Assembly (NCBI GenBank): GCA_963846005.1
Contig: CAWJUH010000001.1
Location: 62,001 to 126,000 of the forward strand
DNA from: CAVSUR01 sp963846005
Lineage (GTDB): Bacteria; Actinomycetota; Actinomycetes; Streptosporangiales; Streptosporangiaceae
DNA: 64,000 bases
Reading direction: 5' to 3'
The stretch's first letter is position 1. The number at the start of each line of letters is the position of its first letter. The notes beneath the pieces were generated by a model. The model saw nothing but the letters and a program-made list of their open reading frames with translations. It did not search any database and was not told the DNA's origin. This document shows, one piece after another, positions 16,265 to 25,613 of the stretch. The position numbers and the translations under genes were made by a program.

Positions 16265-17191
16265 GTGACCGGCGTGCCGGTCACGATCTCAGCCCGCGAC
16301 CTGCGCAAGGCCTACGGCAGCCTGCACGCGGTCGACGGTGTGAGCTTCGACGTCGAGCAGGGCGAGTTCTTCGCCATCCTCGGCCCGAACGGGGCCGGCA
16401 AGACCACCACGCTGGAGATTGTCGAGGGCCTGCGCAAGCCCGACAGCGGCGAGGTGTCGGTGCTCGGGCAGTCGCCGTGGCCGCGCAACCCGAGGCTACT
16501 GCCCAAGATCGGCGTGCAGCTGCAGGCCTCGTCCTATTTCGAGCGGCTGACCGCGCGCGAGCAGATCCGCACCTTCGCCTCGCTGTACGGGGTGCCCGCC
16601 AGCCGGGCCGACGAGATGCTCGGCGTCGTGGGGCTGGACGAGCACGCCGGGACCCGGGCGGAGAAGCTGTCCGGCGGGCAGGCCCAGCGGCTGTCGATCG
16701 CCTGCGCGCTGGTGCACGACCCCGAGGTGCTGTTCCTGGACGAGCCGACCGGCTCGCTGGACCCGCAGGCCCGGCGCAACCTGTGGGACCTGCTGCGCGC
16801 CACCAACCAGCAGGGCCGCACGGTGGTGCTCACCACCCACCACATGGACGAGGCCGAGACGCTGTGCGACCGGGTGGCGATCATGGACCGCGGCCGGATC
16901 CTGCGGACCGGCCCGCCCGCCGCGCTGGTCCGCCAGCTCGGCCAGCCGGTCCGGGTCAGCGTCGAGTCGGGCCTGCTCACGAAGGCCCAGGCCGCCGAGC
17001 TGGCGGCCGCGGGCGGCGGCGGGCCCGCGGACGTCATCGACGACGGCGTGTCGCTGTCGATCACCACCGCCGACCCGGGCGCCGTGCTGTCCGGGCTCGG
17101 CGGCCACGGGGCGCTGACCGGCCTGCGGGTGCAGGGCGCCACGCTGGAGGACGTGTTCTTGCAGCTGACCGGGCGGGAGTACCGGGAATGA
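16265..17191 (+). CDS. ABC-2 type exporter ATP-binding protein
   Basis: 308 aa, DrrA/CcmA-like. Walker A is GPNGAGKTTTLEI (residue ~40), the signature is LSGGQAQRLSIACAL, and Walker B is VLFLDEPTGSLDP, followed by the switch His in TTHHMDEAE. The C-terminal ~80 residues form the extra domain of drug/lipid exporters. It energises the membrane partner encoded 25 bp downstream. The substrate is unknown. The three copies of gggaatga around 17185-17220 are a local duplication at the gene junction. Confidence 0.92.
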   Translation: MTGVPVTISARDLRKAYGSLHAVDGVSFDVEQGEFFAILGPNGAGKTTTLEIVEGLRKPDSGEVSVLGQSPWPRNPRLLPKIGVQLQASSYFERLTAREQIRTFASLYGVPASRADEMLGVVGLDEHAGTRAEKLSGGQAQRLSIACALVHDPEVLFLDEPTGSLDPQARRNLWDLLRATNQQGRTVVLTTHHMDEAETLCDRVAIMDRGRILRTGPPAALVRQLGQPVRVSVESGLLTKAQAAELAAAGGGGPADVIDDGVSLSITTADPGAVLSGLGGHGALTGLRVQGATLEDVFLQLTGREYRE

Positions 17192-17216
17192 GAATTCGGG
17201 GAATGAGAACCTGGGA

Positions 17217-18287
17217 ATGAATGGCCAGGCGCTGCGCAGCCTGTCGCTGGCCATGCTGCGCGGGTTCATCCGCGACCGCACCGCGATGGTGTTCACGATC
17301 CTGATCCCGGTGCTGTTCCTGGTGCTGTTCGGCTCGATCTACAAGAACAGCTCCGCGCCCAAGGTCACCGTGATTGAGGTCGGCAAGGTCAGCCTGCTCG
17401 ACCAGGCCGCAGGCGGCGGCCGCGGCCAGCTCGGCCAGGTGCTGGCCATCACCCGCTCGTCCCGGCTGGCCCCGGCCCTCGCCGCGGTGCGCAAGGGCAC
17501 CGACGACGCCGCGGTCCAGCAGCAGGGCCGCCGGCTGCTGGTGCACTACTCGATCGCCGACCAGACCACCGCCAGCCTGGTGCAGACCGTGTTCGCCTCG
17601 ATCGTGCAGCAGGCCGACCAGGCCGCGGCCGGGCGGGCGCCGGCGTTCCAGCTGACCACCCGGCAGGTCGAGGACAAATCACTCAAGTCGATCCAGTACA
17701 TCGCGCCCGGGCTGCTCGGCTGGGCCATCGCGTCCGGCGCCGCGTTCGGCGCGGCCATCACCCTGGTCAGCTGGCGCAAGGACAAGCTGCTGCGGCGGCT
17801 GCGGCTGGCCCCGGTCGGCACCGCCTCGATCGTGACGGCCCGGATCGGGATCAGCGTGCTGATCGCGCTGATCCAGCTCGCGGTGTTCCTGGCCGTGGCC
17901 ACCTTGCCGTACTTCGGGCTGAAGCTGGCCGCCTCCTGGTGGATGGCCATCCCGATCGTGGCCTGCGGCACGCTGGCGTTCATGTCGATCGGGCTGCTGG
18001 TCGGCGCGATCGCCAAGACTCAGCAGGCCGCGACGTCGATCGCCAACCTGATCATCTTGCCGATGGCCTTCCTCGGCGGCGCGTTCATCCCGCTGGATTT
18101 CGCGCCCGCCTGGATCCAGCAGGTGTCCTACGTGATGCCGCTGCGCTACCTGGTCGTCGGCATGCAGGACGTGATGGCCCGCGGCGAGGGCCCGTCGGCG
18201 GCGCTGCCGGCCATCGGCATCCTGCTCGCGTTCTGCGCCGTGCTCACGCTCATCTCGGTGCGGGTGTTCCGCTGGGACGACGTGTGA
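17217..18287 (+). CDS. ABC-2 type exporter permease
   Basis: 356 aa. One N-terminal membrane segment (MVFTILIPVLFLVLFGSIY) is followed by a ~150-residue outside domain and then five hydrophobic segments from residue ~165, including GLLGWAIASGAAFGAAITLV and the ABC-2 stretch IILPMAFLGGAFIPL. It pairs with the upstream ATPase. The layout fits export of a lipid, drug or peptide; nothing identifies the cargo. Confidence 0.9.
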   Translation: MNGQALRSLSLAMLRGFIRDRTAMVFTILIPVLFLVLFGSIYKNSSAPKVTVIEVGKVSLLDQAAGGGRGQLGQVLAITRSSRLAPALAAVRKGTDDAAVQQQGRRLLVHYSIADQTTASLVQTVFASIVQQADQAAAGRAPAFQLTTRQVEDKSLKSIQYIAPGLLGWAIASGAAFGAAITLVSWRKDKLLRRLRLAPVGTASIVTARIGISVLIALIQLAVFLAVATLPYFGLKLAASWWMAIPIVACGTLAFMSIGLLVGAIAKTQQAATSIANLIILPMAFLGGAFIPLDFAPAWIQQVSYVMPLRYLVVGMQDVMARGEGPSAALPAIGILLAFCAVLTLISVRVFRWDDV

Positions 18288-18318
18288 GCCGGGGGTAGGC
18301 TCGCACTAGCTGACGACA

Positions 18319-18445
18319 CCGTCCGGGAGAGTCCCCGCGCATCCAGCCGGGGCGCCGAAGGGGCAACCTCCCCGGAACCTCTCAGGCATCAGGGACCGGA
18401 CGGGACAAGCGGCTCTGGAGCCATGCGGCGACAGAGGGGGAGTGC
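18319..18445 (+). ncRNA. Glycine riboswitch (single aptamer plus remnant)
   Basis: The gcvT-class conserved core is plain: GGGAGAGT at 18325, GGCGCCGAAGGGGCAA at 18351, GGAACCTCTCAGGCA at 18374, AGGACCGGACGGGACAA-like sequence and CTCTGGAG ending at 18420. Just after it, GACAGAGGGGGAG (18430-18442) matches the 3' end usual for the second aptamer of tandem glycine riboswitches, but the second core is missing. It precedes gcvP, so glycine should switch on its own breakdown. Confidence 0.9.
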
Positions 18446-18494
18446 AGAGTCCGCACCGCGGTGCCGGACACCGCTCTCGCTCCCGGAGGTTCGC

Positions 18495-21443
18495 GTGGAC
18501 TTCTCCCGCCGGCACATCGGACCCGCGGACGCGCAGCGCCAGCACATGCTGGACGCGATCGGCTACTCCTCGCTGGACGAGCTGACCGGCGCGGCGCTGC
18601 CCCCCGACATCGCCGCCCGGCGCGGCCTGGAGCTGCCCGGGGCGCTGACCGAGGAGCAGGCACTGGCCCGGCTGCGCGAGCTCGCGGCCGGCAATCAGGT
18701 GCTCACCTCGATGATCGGCCTGGGCTACTACGACACGGTGACCCCGGCGGTGATCCGCCGCAACGTGCTGGAGAACCCGGCCTGGTACACCGCCTACACG
18801 CCCTACCAGCCGGAGATCTCGCAGGGCCGGCTGGAGGCGCTGCTGAACTTCCAGACGATGGTCTCCGACCTCACCGCGCTGCCGGTAGCCGGGGCCTCGA
18901 TGCTGGACGAGGCCATCGCCGCCGCGGAGGCGATGACGCTGGCCCGGCGGGCCGCCGGGCGCGGCCGGGTGTTCCTGGCCGACGCCGACTGCCTGCCGCA
19001 GACCCTGGCCGTGCTGCGCACCCGGGCCGAGCCGCTCGGCATCGAGCTGGTCACCGGCCCGGTCACGCCCGGGCTGATCGCCGCCCAGCCCGACGGCGAG
19101 CTGTTCGGCGTGCTGCTGGCCTATCCCGGGGCCAGCGGCGCCGTGACCGACCTGCGGCCGGCGATCGCCGCCGCCCGCGAGCGCGGCGCGCTCGCCGTCG
19201 TCGCGGCCGACCTGCTGGCGCTGACGCTGCTCACCCCGCCCGGCGAGCTCGGCGCCGACGTCGCGGTCGGCACCACCCAGCGGTTCGGGGTGCCGATGGG
19301 CTACGGCGGCCCGCACGCCGGCTACATCTGCGTGCGCGAGCCGCTCAAGCGCCAGCTGCCCGGGCGGCTGGTCGGCGTGTCGGTGGACGCCGACGGCAAC
19401 CGGGCCTACCGGCTGGCGCTGCAGGTCCGGGAGCAGCACATCCGCCGGGAGCGGGCGACCAGCAACATCTGCACCGCGCAGGTGCTGCTGGCGGTGATCG
19501 CCGGCCTGTACGCCGCCTACCACGGGCCGGACGGGCTGCGCGCGATCGCGGAGCGGGTGCACGGCCGGGCCGCGGCGCTGGCCGCCGCGCTGCGCGGGCA
19601 GGGCCTGGAACTGCGCCACCCGGCGTTCTTCGACACGATCGCGGTCGCCATGCCCGGCGCGGCGGCCGGCGCCGTCGGGCGGGCCCGGGAGGCCGGCTAC
19701 AACCTGCACCTGGCCGGCCCGGACACGGTGCAGATCGCCTGCGACGAGACCACCACCGAAGCAGACCTGCGGGCCGTGGCCCGGGCGCTGACCGGCACCG
19801 GCGACGGCCGCCTGGATGCGGCCGCCGGCGACGGCCGCCCGGACAGCGGGGATGGCCGGCCCGGGGCGCTGCCGTCCGGCCTGGTCCGCACGGCGGGGTA
19901 CCTGGACCACCCGGTGTTCAGCGCGCACCGCAGCGAGACCGGGATGCTGCGCTACCTGCGGCGGCTGGCCGACGAGGACGTCGCGCTCGACCGGTCGATG
20001 ATCCCGCTCGGCTCGTGCACGCTGAAGCTGAACGCGGCCGCCGAGATGGAGGCCATCACCTGGCCGCAGTTCGCCGGCCTGCACCCGTTCGCGCCCGCGG
20101 ACCAGGCCGCCGGGTACGCCCGGCTGATCGCCGACCTGGAGTCCTGGCTGGCCGAGATCACCGGCTACGACGCGGTATCGCTGCAGCCTAACGCCGGTTC
20201 CCAGGGCGAGCTGTCCGGGCTGCTGGCCATCCGCGGCTACCACCGCGCGCAGGGCGAGCCGGATCGCGACGTGTGCCTGATCCCCGACTCCGCGCACGGC
20301 ACCAACGCGGCCTCGGCGGTGCTGGCCGGGCTGCGGGTCGCGGTGGTCAAGTGCGGCTCCGACGGCGCGATCGACCTCGGCGACCTAGACGCCAAGCTGG
20401 CCGCGCACGACGGCAGGATCGCGGCGATCATGGTGACCTACCCGTCCACCAACGGGGTGTACGAGGACACGATCGGCACGGTCTGCGAGCGGGTGCACGC
20501 GGCCGGCGGCCAGGTCTACATCGACGGCGCCAACCTGAACGCGCTGGTCGGGCTGGCCCGCCCGGCCGAGTTCGGCGGCGACGTGTCGCACCTGAACCTG
20601 CACAAGACGTTCTGCATCCCGCACGGCGGCGGCGGTCCCGGCGTCGGGCCGGTGGCCGCCCGGGCCCACCTCGCCCCGTACCTGCCAGGTCCCCGCGGCC
20701 CTGCCGCGGCCGGCCAGCACAGCGGCCCTGCCGCGGCCGGCCAGCACAGCGGCCCTGCCGCGGCCGGCCAGCACAGCGGCCCTGCCGCGGCCGGCGGTCA
20801 GGCCGGGCCGGTCGCCGCGGCCCCGTACGGGTCGGCGGGGATCTTGCCGATCTCCTGGGCCTACATCGCGATGATGGGTGCGGACGGGCTGCGCCGCGCC
20901 ACCGGGGCGGCCGTACTGGCCGCGAACTACGTGGCCCGGCGGCTCGACCCGCATTTCCCCGTGCTGTACACCGGCCGCGGCGGCCTGGTGGCGCACGAGT
21001 GCATCCTGGACCTGCGGCCGATCACCAGCCGGACCGGCGTCACCGCCGAGGACGTCGCCAAGCGGCTGATCGACTACGGCTTCCACGCCCCGACGATGTC
21101 GTTCCCGGTGGCCGGGACGCTGATGGTGGAGCCGACCGAGAGCGAGGACCTGGCCGAGCTTGACCGGTTCTGCGACGCGATGATCTCGATCGCCGGCGAG
21201 ATCGAGAAGGTCGCGTCGGGCGAGTACGACAGCCACGACAATCCGCTGAAGAACGCACCGCACACGGCCAGCATGCTGCTGGCCGCCGGCTGGAAGCACC
21301 CCTACGACCGGGAGTACGCCGCCTACCCGGTGCCGTCCGACCGCCGGTTCAAGTACTGGCCGCCGGTGCGCCGGATCGACGGCGCTTACGGCGACCGGCA
21401 CCTGGTCTGCGCCTGCCCCCCGCCGGAGGCGTTCGAGAGCTGA
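18495..21443 (+). CDS. gcvP: Glycine dehydrogenase (decarboxylating), P protein of the glycine cleavage system
   Basis: 982 aa fused alpha/beta P protein. It decarboxylates glycine and passes the aminomethyl group to the H protein lipoyl arm. The PLP lysine is in HLNLHKTFCIPHGGGGPG. The N-terminal half starts with FSRRHIGP, conserved in the family. GTG 18495 has CGGAGG upstream; the open frame to 18423 runs into the riboswitch. Residues ~735-768 hold a 9-residue repeat (GPAAAGQHS) in a surface loop before the conserved ILPISWAYI. No gcvH or gcvT is next to it. Confidence 0.96.
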   Translation: MDFSRRHIGPADAQRQHMLDAIGYSSLDELTGAALPPDIAARRGLELPGALTEEQALARLRELAAGNQVLTSMIGLGYYDTVTPAVIRRNVLENPAWYTAYTPYQPEISQGRLEALLNFQTMVSDLTALPVAGASMLDEAIAAAEAMTLARRAAGRGRVFLADADCLPQTLAVLRTRAEPLGIELVTGPVTPGLIAAQPDGELFGVLLAYPGASGAVTDLRPAIAAARERGALAVVAADLLALTLLTPPGELGADVAVGTTQRFGVPMGYGGPHAGYICVREPLKRQLPGRLVGVSVDADGNRAYRLALQVREQHIRRERATSNICTAQVLLAVIAGLYAAYHGPDGLRAIAERVHGRAAALAAALRGQGLELRHPAFFDTIAVAMPGAAAGAVGRAREAGYNLHLAGPDTVQIACDETTTEADLRAVARALTGTGDGRLDAAAGDGRPDSGDGRPGALPSGLVRTAGYLDHPVFSAHRSETGMLRYLRRLADEDVALDRSMIPLGSCTLKLNAAAEMEAITWPQFAGLHPFAPADQAAGYARLIADLESWLAEITGYDAVSLQPNAGSQGELSGLLAIRGYHRAQGEPDRDVCLIPDSAHGTNAASAVLAGLRVAVVKCGSDGAIDLGDLDAKLAAHDGRIAAIMVTYPSTNGVYEDTIGTVCERVHAAGGQVYIDGANLNALVGLARPAEFGGDVSHLNLHKTFCIPHGGGGPGVGPVAARAHLAPYLPGPRGPAAAGQHSGPAAAGQHSGPAAAGQHSGPAAAGGQAGPVAAAPYGSAGILPISWAYIAMMGADGLRRATGAAVLAANYVARRLDPHFPVLYTGRGGLVAHECILDLRPITSRTGVTAEDVAKRLIDYGFHAPTMSFPVAGTLMVEPTESEDLAELDRFCDAMISIAGEIEKVASGEYDSHDNPLKNAPHTASMLLAAGWKHPYDREYAAYPVPSDRRFKYWPPVRRIDGAYGDRHLVCACPPPEAFES
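20698..20797 (+). repeat. 27-bp in-frame tandem repeat in gcvP
   Basis: Nearly four perfect copies of a 27-bp unit (ggccctgccgcggccggcc plus agcacagc) encode GPAAAGQHS. The tract enlarges a loop between the PLP-lysine glycine-rich segment and the C-terminal domain. Confidence 0.9.
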
Positions 21444-21494
21444 GCCGGAGGCGTTCGAGAGCTGAGCCGGAGGCGCCCGAGGACTGAGTGCCGC

Positions 21495-22232
21495 TCAGGC
21501 CAGGGCCGCGGCGGCGAACTCGGCCATCGAGCCGAACTCGGCGTCCGGGGTGATCCCGGCGGCCGGTGGCGGGGTGGCGCCCCACCCAGCCCGGTCCTGC
21601 CGCCGGTTGATCCATACGGCCGGCAGTCCCGCCTTCCTCGCGGGCACATGGTCGTGGAACAGGCTCTGCGCCACGTGCAGCAGCCGGCCCGCGCCGATGC
21701 CGAGCTTTCCGGCCGCGGCGAGGAGGGCCTCGAAGTTGGCCGGCGCGGGCTTGTAGGAACCGGCGTCCTGCGCGGTGATGACGGCCGCGAAATCGGCGCC
21801 GAGCCGCGCCCGCGAGGCGGCGAAGGAGGCCCGGTCGACATTCGACAAGATGATCAGCCGGAACCGGGCGCCGAGTGCGCGCAGCGCCTCCGCGGAGTCG
21901 GGGAAGGCGGGCCAGTCCGGCACCGAGCCGGCCAGCGCGGCGGCGTCCCCGTCGTCCACCGCGGCGCCGAGCCCCGCGCCGAGGGCGCGGAAGCTGCGGG
22001 CCAGGATCTGCGGGTACGGCTCGGACGGGTGCCCCGCCTCAGCGGCGGACTCGTGCCCGGCGTAGGCGGCCAGCAGCTCCTCCGGGCCGATGGTCAGCCC
22101 GCGGCGCCGGGCCCAGGGCACCAGCACGGCGGCCAGGCCGGCTTCCCAGTCGATCAGCGTGCCGTAGCAGTCGAAGCTCAGCGCCTCGAAGCCGGCGTAG
22201 TCGATGGGTCCCGCAGCGGGCGGCTCGCTCAC
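21495..22232 (-). CDS. Haloacid dehalogenase type II-like HAD hydrolase
   Basis: 245 aa. Motif I is FDCYGTLIDWE (nucleophile Asp), motif II ILSNVD, and motif III SYKPAPANFEALL with Lys; HVAQSLFHDHVPARKAG closes the active site. These match type II 2-haloacid dehalogenases, which hydrolyse L-2-haloacids with an aspartyl-ester intermediate; many family members have other phosphatase or dehalogenase substrates. GTG 22232 is the only sensible start; the open frame upstream belongs to the neighbouring gene in another frame. It is convergent with gcvP, with only 51 bp between. Confidence 0.85.
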   Translation of the reverse strand: MSEPPAAGPIDYAGFEALSFDCYGTLIDWEAGLAAVLVPWARRRGLTIGPEELLAAYAGHESAAEAGHPSEPYPQILARSFRALGAGLGAAVDDGDAAALAGSVPDWPAFPDSAEALRALGARFRLIILSNVDRASFAASRARLGADFAAVITAQDAGSYKPAPANFEALLAAAGKLGIGAGRLLHVAQSLFHDHVPARKAGLPAVWINRRQDRAGWGATPPPAAGITPDAEFGSMAEFAAAALA

Positions 22233-22234
22233 GC

Positions 22235-23034
22235 CTACCAGCGTAATCTCCGGGCGGCCCTGGAGCGGCCCGGCGAAACCGGAGCCAGGCGGCCCTTCCA
22301 CTCGCCGCGGCCGGACCGGTGGCGGCGGGCCGAGTCGACGGTCATGGCGGCGTACAGCGCCGCGATGACCGGCAGCAGGGGGGCACGCAGCACCGACAGC
22401 CGGTACAGCCGCAGCATCGGCACGAACGTCACCGACATCAGCGCCCACCCGGCCGCGCCGAGCCCGGCCAGCCAGGCCGTGGCCGGGCCGCCGCCAGCGA
22501 GCGCGAGCCCGGCGCCGGCCAGCGCCGCAGCGGGCGGCAGCAGGTACAGCCAGGCCAGTCCGGCCACCGTCCCGGCCAGCGCGGCGGGGGAGTAGCGCAG
22601 CTGGGTGTAGGCGCTGCGCGCCACCATGTCCCATACGTCGGCCAGCCGCGGGCAGGGCCGCAGGCTGCGCACCCGGGTGGTCAGCCCGAGGAAGCACCGG
22701 CCCGGCGCCGGGCCGCGCTTGAGCAGCCGCCCGAGGGCCACGTCGTCGATCCGCGCGCCCGCGATCGCGGCCAGGCCGCCCGCCGCGGCCAGCGCGTCCC
22801 GGCGCACCAGCATGCAGCCGCCGGCCGCCGCGGCGGTGCGGCCGCCGGGCCGGCTGACCCGGCGGAACGGATAGAGCTGGGCGAAGAAGTACACGAACGC
22901 GGGCACCAGCAGCCGCCCGGCGGCCGAGTCCGCCCGCAGCAGCGCCATCTGCGACACCAGCGAGGCCCGCAGCAGCCGCGCCGCCCGCACCAGGCCGGCC
23001 AGCACGGCCGGGTCATAGCCGATGTCGGCGTCGG
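22235..23034 (-). pseudogene. hpnB: HpnB-like glycosyltransferase, C-terminal fragment (split by insertion)
   Basis: C-terminal ~266 residues of a hopanoid-associated GT2 glycosyltransferase. Starting at DADIGYDPAVL, it continues with PAFVYFFAQLYPF, AAAGGCMLVRRDAL, ARIDDVALGR and the membrane helices of the family C-terminus. No start codon of its own is plausible: the frame is simply open into the inserted element. The N-terminal part is at 31255-31678, on the other side of the element. Joining the two gives ~407 aa, normal for HpnB. Function is presumably lost while the element is integrated. Confidence 0.88.
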
Positions 23035-23060
23035 CGCGTACAGGATTTAGTACAGTTGGG
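23015..23060. other. Left attachment junction (attL)
   Basis: Chromosomal gatgtcggcg continues into TCGG and then element sequence cgcGTACAGgatttaGTACAG, with two GTACAG copies 12 bp apart. The integrase start lies ~30 bp further in, as expected for large serine integrases. Confidence 0.7.
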
Positions 23061-23062
23061 GT

Positions 23063-24489
23063 GTGACCAGCACCGCAGACCACAACCGCCCCATAGACAT
23101 CTACGCCCGGGTCTCCCGCGCCGGCGACAAACGCCAGGCCAGCACCACCGGCCAGGTCGGCGCCTGCCGGGCCGTCCTGGCCAGCCGTGGCCTCCCCGAG
23201 GGGGAGGTGTTCGTGGACGAAGGCCGGTCTGCCTGGAACCCGCGCGTGCACCGCAACGGCTGGGCGGCGCTGATGACGCGGATGGAGTCCGGCGCGTCCG
23301 GCGGGGCCATCATGTTCGACCTGGAACGGTTCTCCCGCCAGCCGGCGGAGTCTGAGCGGCTCATCGCCGCCGCCGGCCAGGGACTGGTCATCCTGGACTC
23401 TGACGCCGAATACGACCTCACCTCTGCCAGCGGCAAGAAGGCGTTCAGGGACGCCGCCGCCGCCGGGGCCTACGACAGCGACCGGTTGTCCGACCGGACG
23501 CGGCGCGGCAAGCGGGCCAAGGCCATGGGCGGTCAGGTGGACCGGCGGCGGTCGTTCGGTTTCGAGGCGGATGGCGTGACCGTCCGCGAGACGGAGGCCG
23601 AGTGGCTGCGGTGGCTGACGGGCCGCCTGCTGGCCGGTGACAGCCAGGATGAGCTGATCGCCCGCCTCAACGCTGAGGGCGTCCGGACGACCACAGGACG
23701 CCAATGGACCGGCTCCGCGCACCTGCGCCAGCTCCTGACCCGCGAGCGGAACCGGGGCAACCTCGTCCACAACGGGGCAATCGTCGGCCGCCTGCCGGGC
23801 GTGCCCATCATCGACTCCGATACCTTCGGCCGGGTGCAGTCCCTGTACGCCGCCCGCCGCCCCGGACGGCCGCCGTCGCCCAAGTACTTGTGCTCCGGTA
23901 TCGCCCTTTGCGGGCTGTGCGGCAAGCGGCTGGCCGGCCCTGCCGGGAGCGGAAGCCGTACCCGGACGGCGAGTGCTACCGCGAGTACTGGTGCAGTCCC
24001 TCCGGTCGCGGCGGGTGCGGGAAGATCTTCATCGACCAGCGGGCCCTGGACGCCGCCGCCGCCGCGCTGGCCATCGAGATCCTGTCCGATCCCCGCCACG
24101 CGGGCCAGGTGGAGGCCGCCGCTGCCGCGCACCGGGAGGAAGCCGCCAGGCTGGACGCCGAGATCGCGGCTGCGGAGGAGACCGCGCGGGCGCTGGCCGA
24201 CCGCCTCGGCCGTGGCGAACTGTCCCTGGACCGGTTCGACGCCGCGACCGGGCCACTGGACGCCCGGCTCGCCGAACTGCGGGCCAGGCGCGCCGGCCTG
24301 GACGGCCCGGACAGGCCGCTGCCCGCCGGGCCGGGTGACTGGGCGGCCCGGTGGCAGGCGGCCACCCGGGAGGAGCGGCGCGGCCTGCTGCGGCAGGCGC
24401 TGCGCGGCAGGCCGCTGCTAATCGGCCTGCCGGACCCGGAAGCCCGCGCCGACGTGACGAAGCGCATCAGCATTGGCGAAATACGGTAA
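23063..24489 (+). pseudogene. Large serine recombinase/integrase (one frame change)
   Basis: Resolvase domain: IYARVSRAGDKRQAS with the catalytic Ser at residue 18, DEGRSAW, and FDLERFSRQPAESE. A recombinase domain follows with GFEADGVTVRETEAEW, and a zinc ribbon starts at CGLCGKRLAG. Near 23940 the frame changes: the rest of the ribbon (ECYREYWC, GGCGKIF), a coiled coil (~24100-24330) and the C-terminus continue in the next frame to 24489. Total ~475 aa is normal. The break is at a GGCCGGCCC run, so an assembly indel is likely, but a true frameshift cannot be excluded. It lies at the left att site and is the probable integrase of the element. Confidence 0.82.
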
Positions 24490-24552
24490 CCTGTTCGTAC
24501 CTGGAGGAATTGCCAACAGCCGCCGGCGAAGCGGCAGAAAGTTTTTCCTCCG

Positions 24553-24807
24553 GTGTCCAATGCAAGCCCGGCGCGGCGCAGGGTAGCCGCGCGGATCGGC
24601 ATTATCAGCAGGTGGCATGGCGAGGATGACCCCCGCCTGCCCGAATTGCGGCAACAGCGCGACGCGCTCGCCGTGACAGAAATTCTCCAGTGGGCGCACC
24701 AGGCCGCCTCGGCACTGCCCGCATTCACCGCCGAAGAAGTCGCCGCCGTGGGCGACCTGGCAGGCAAGCTCGACGCCCGCCTCAGCAGGGCCGGCGGTGA
24801 TGGCTGA
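24553..24807 (+). CDS. Small element protein of unknown function
   Basis: 84 aa, GTG start. Sequence ARIGIISRWHGEDDPRLPELRQQRD followed by a helical C-terminus is a type I have seen commonly beside recombinases and replication genes of actinobacterial mobile elements. No catalytic motif. It follows the integrase by 63 bp and precedes a winged-helix gene. Confidence 0.6.
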   Translation: MSNASPARRRVAARIGIISRWHGEDDPRLPELRQQRDALAVTEILQWAHQAASALPAFTAEEVAAVGDLAGKLDARLSRAGGDG

Positions 24808-24950
24808 CAACGCAAAGCCGGGCGGCCTGCACCGCCCGGCTCCGCAGAAGACGCCTGCCACCCGCCAAGGTTGCGTCGGTCTTCGCCCCGCCTGTCACCA
24901 GGAGGGACGTTCCTCATGGTAGCCGCACCGTCTGACAGCGGGGGCACACG

Positions 24951-25613
24951 GTGACCGCGCCGTGGGCGATGCGGTTCCTGCTCGCCCAGCCGGGCCTGCG
25001 CAACCATGTCCGGTTCCTGGCCGCGCTGCTGGATAACCAGGTCTGCGCGCAGCCGGACTGCCCGGCGGGCCGCGCGGACATGCCGCACATCCACGCCACC
25101 CTTGACCAGATCGCTGAGAAGGCCGGCAGCCACCAGCGGAACCTGCGCGGGTGGCGGAACGACCTGGCTAAGGCCGGGGTCATCGAGTACGAGCCGGGCA
25201 ACGGCCGCGGCAACCCGTCAACGTTCTGGTTCGCCGTGCCGGAAGGTGCGCGGACGGGGACGCACCTTTCAGCGCCCCGTAAAGGTGCGCCGGGAGGCCC
25301 CGTAAAGGTGCGCCCGCCCGCCGCTAAAGGTGCGCCGGCGAAACGCGCTGACCTGCGGAAACGTGAACACTCCCTAATACCTTCTCCCTATAAGACCTCT
25401 CCCTCTGCTGCGGAGCGCGAGGTGCGCGCCTGGCTGGCCGAAGCCGGCTGCGACGACGGAGACGAGATAGACGGCTACGCCGAGACCCTGCGGGAGCGCG
25501 GCAAGCGCAACCCGTGGTCGTACATGCAGGCGATGATCAGCAACGAGGACGGGATGAAGTTGATCAGCAACATCACCGGCCAGCCCCGCGTCATCAGTCC
25601 CTGGGAGTTGTGA
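24951..25613 (+). CDS. Winged-helix/replication-initiation-like element protein
   Basis: 220 aa, GTG 24951. Residues ~1-95 read as a helix-turn-helix domain: HATLDQIAEKAGSHQRNLRGWRNDLAKAGVIEYEPGNGRGNPSTFWF, typical of replication-initiator or phage HTH_36-like proteins. A Lys/Pro-rich linker (~100-150) follows. The C-terminal ~70 residues are helical (AEREVRAWLAEAGCDDGDEID). The stop TGA overlaps the ATG at 25613, coupling it to the tyrosine recombinase. Role in replication or copy control is inferred. Confidence 0.55.
   Translation: MTAPWAMRFLLAQPGLRNHVRFLAALLDNQVCAQPDCPAGRADMPHIHATLDQIAEKAGSHQRNLRGWRNDLAKAGVIEYEPGNGRGNPSTFWFAVPEGARTGTHLSAPRKGAPGGPVKVRPPAAKGAPAKRADLRKREHSLIPSPYKTSPSAAEREVRAWLAEAGCDDGDEIDGYAETLRERGKRNPWSYMQAMISNEDGMKLISNITGQPRVISPWEL

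Noticed and set aside
18421..18494. Full second glycine aptamer
   Set aside because: Only the 3' signature GACAGAGGGGGAG is present; the GCCGAAG and CTCAGG core is not repeated.
18306..20297. 663-aa minus-strand open frame opposite gcvP
   Set aside because: Antisense shadow: Val/Gly/Arg/Gln-rich and it runs through the glycine riboswitch.
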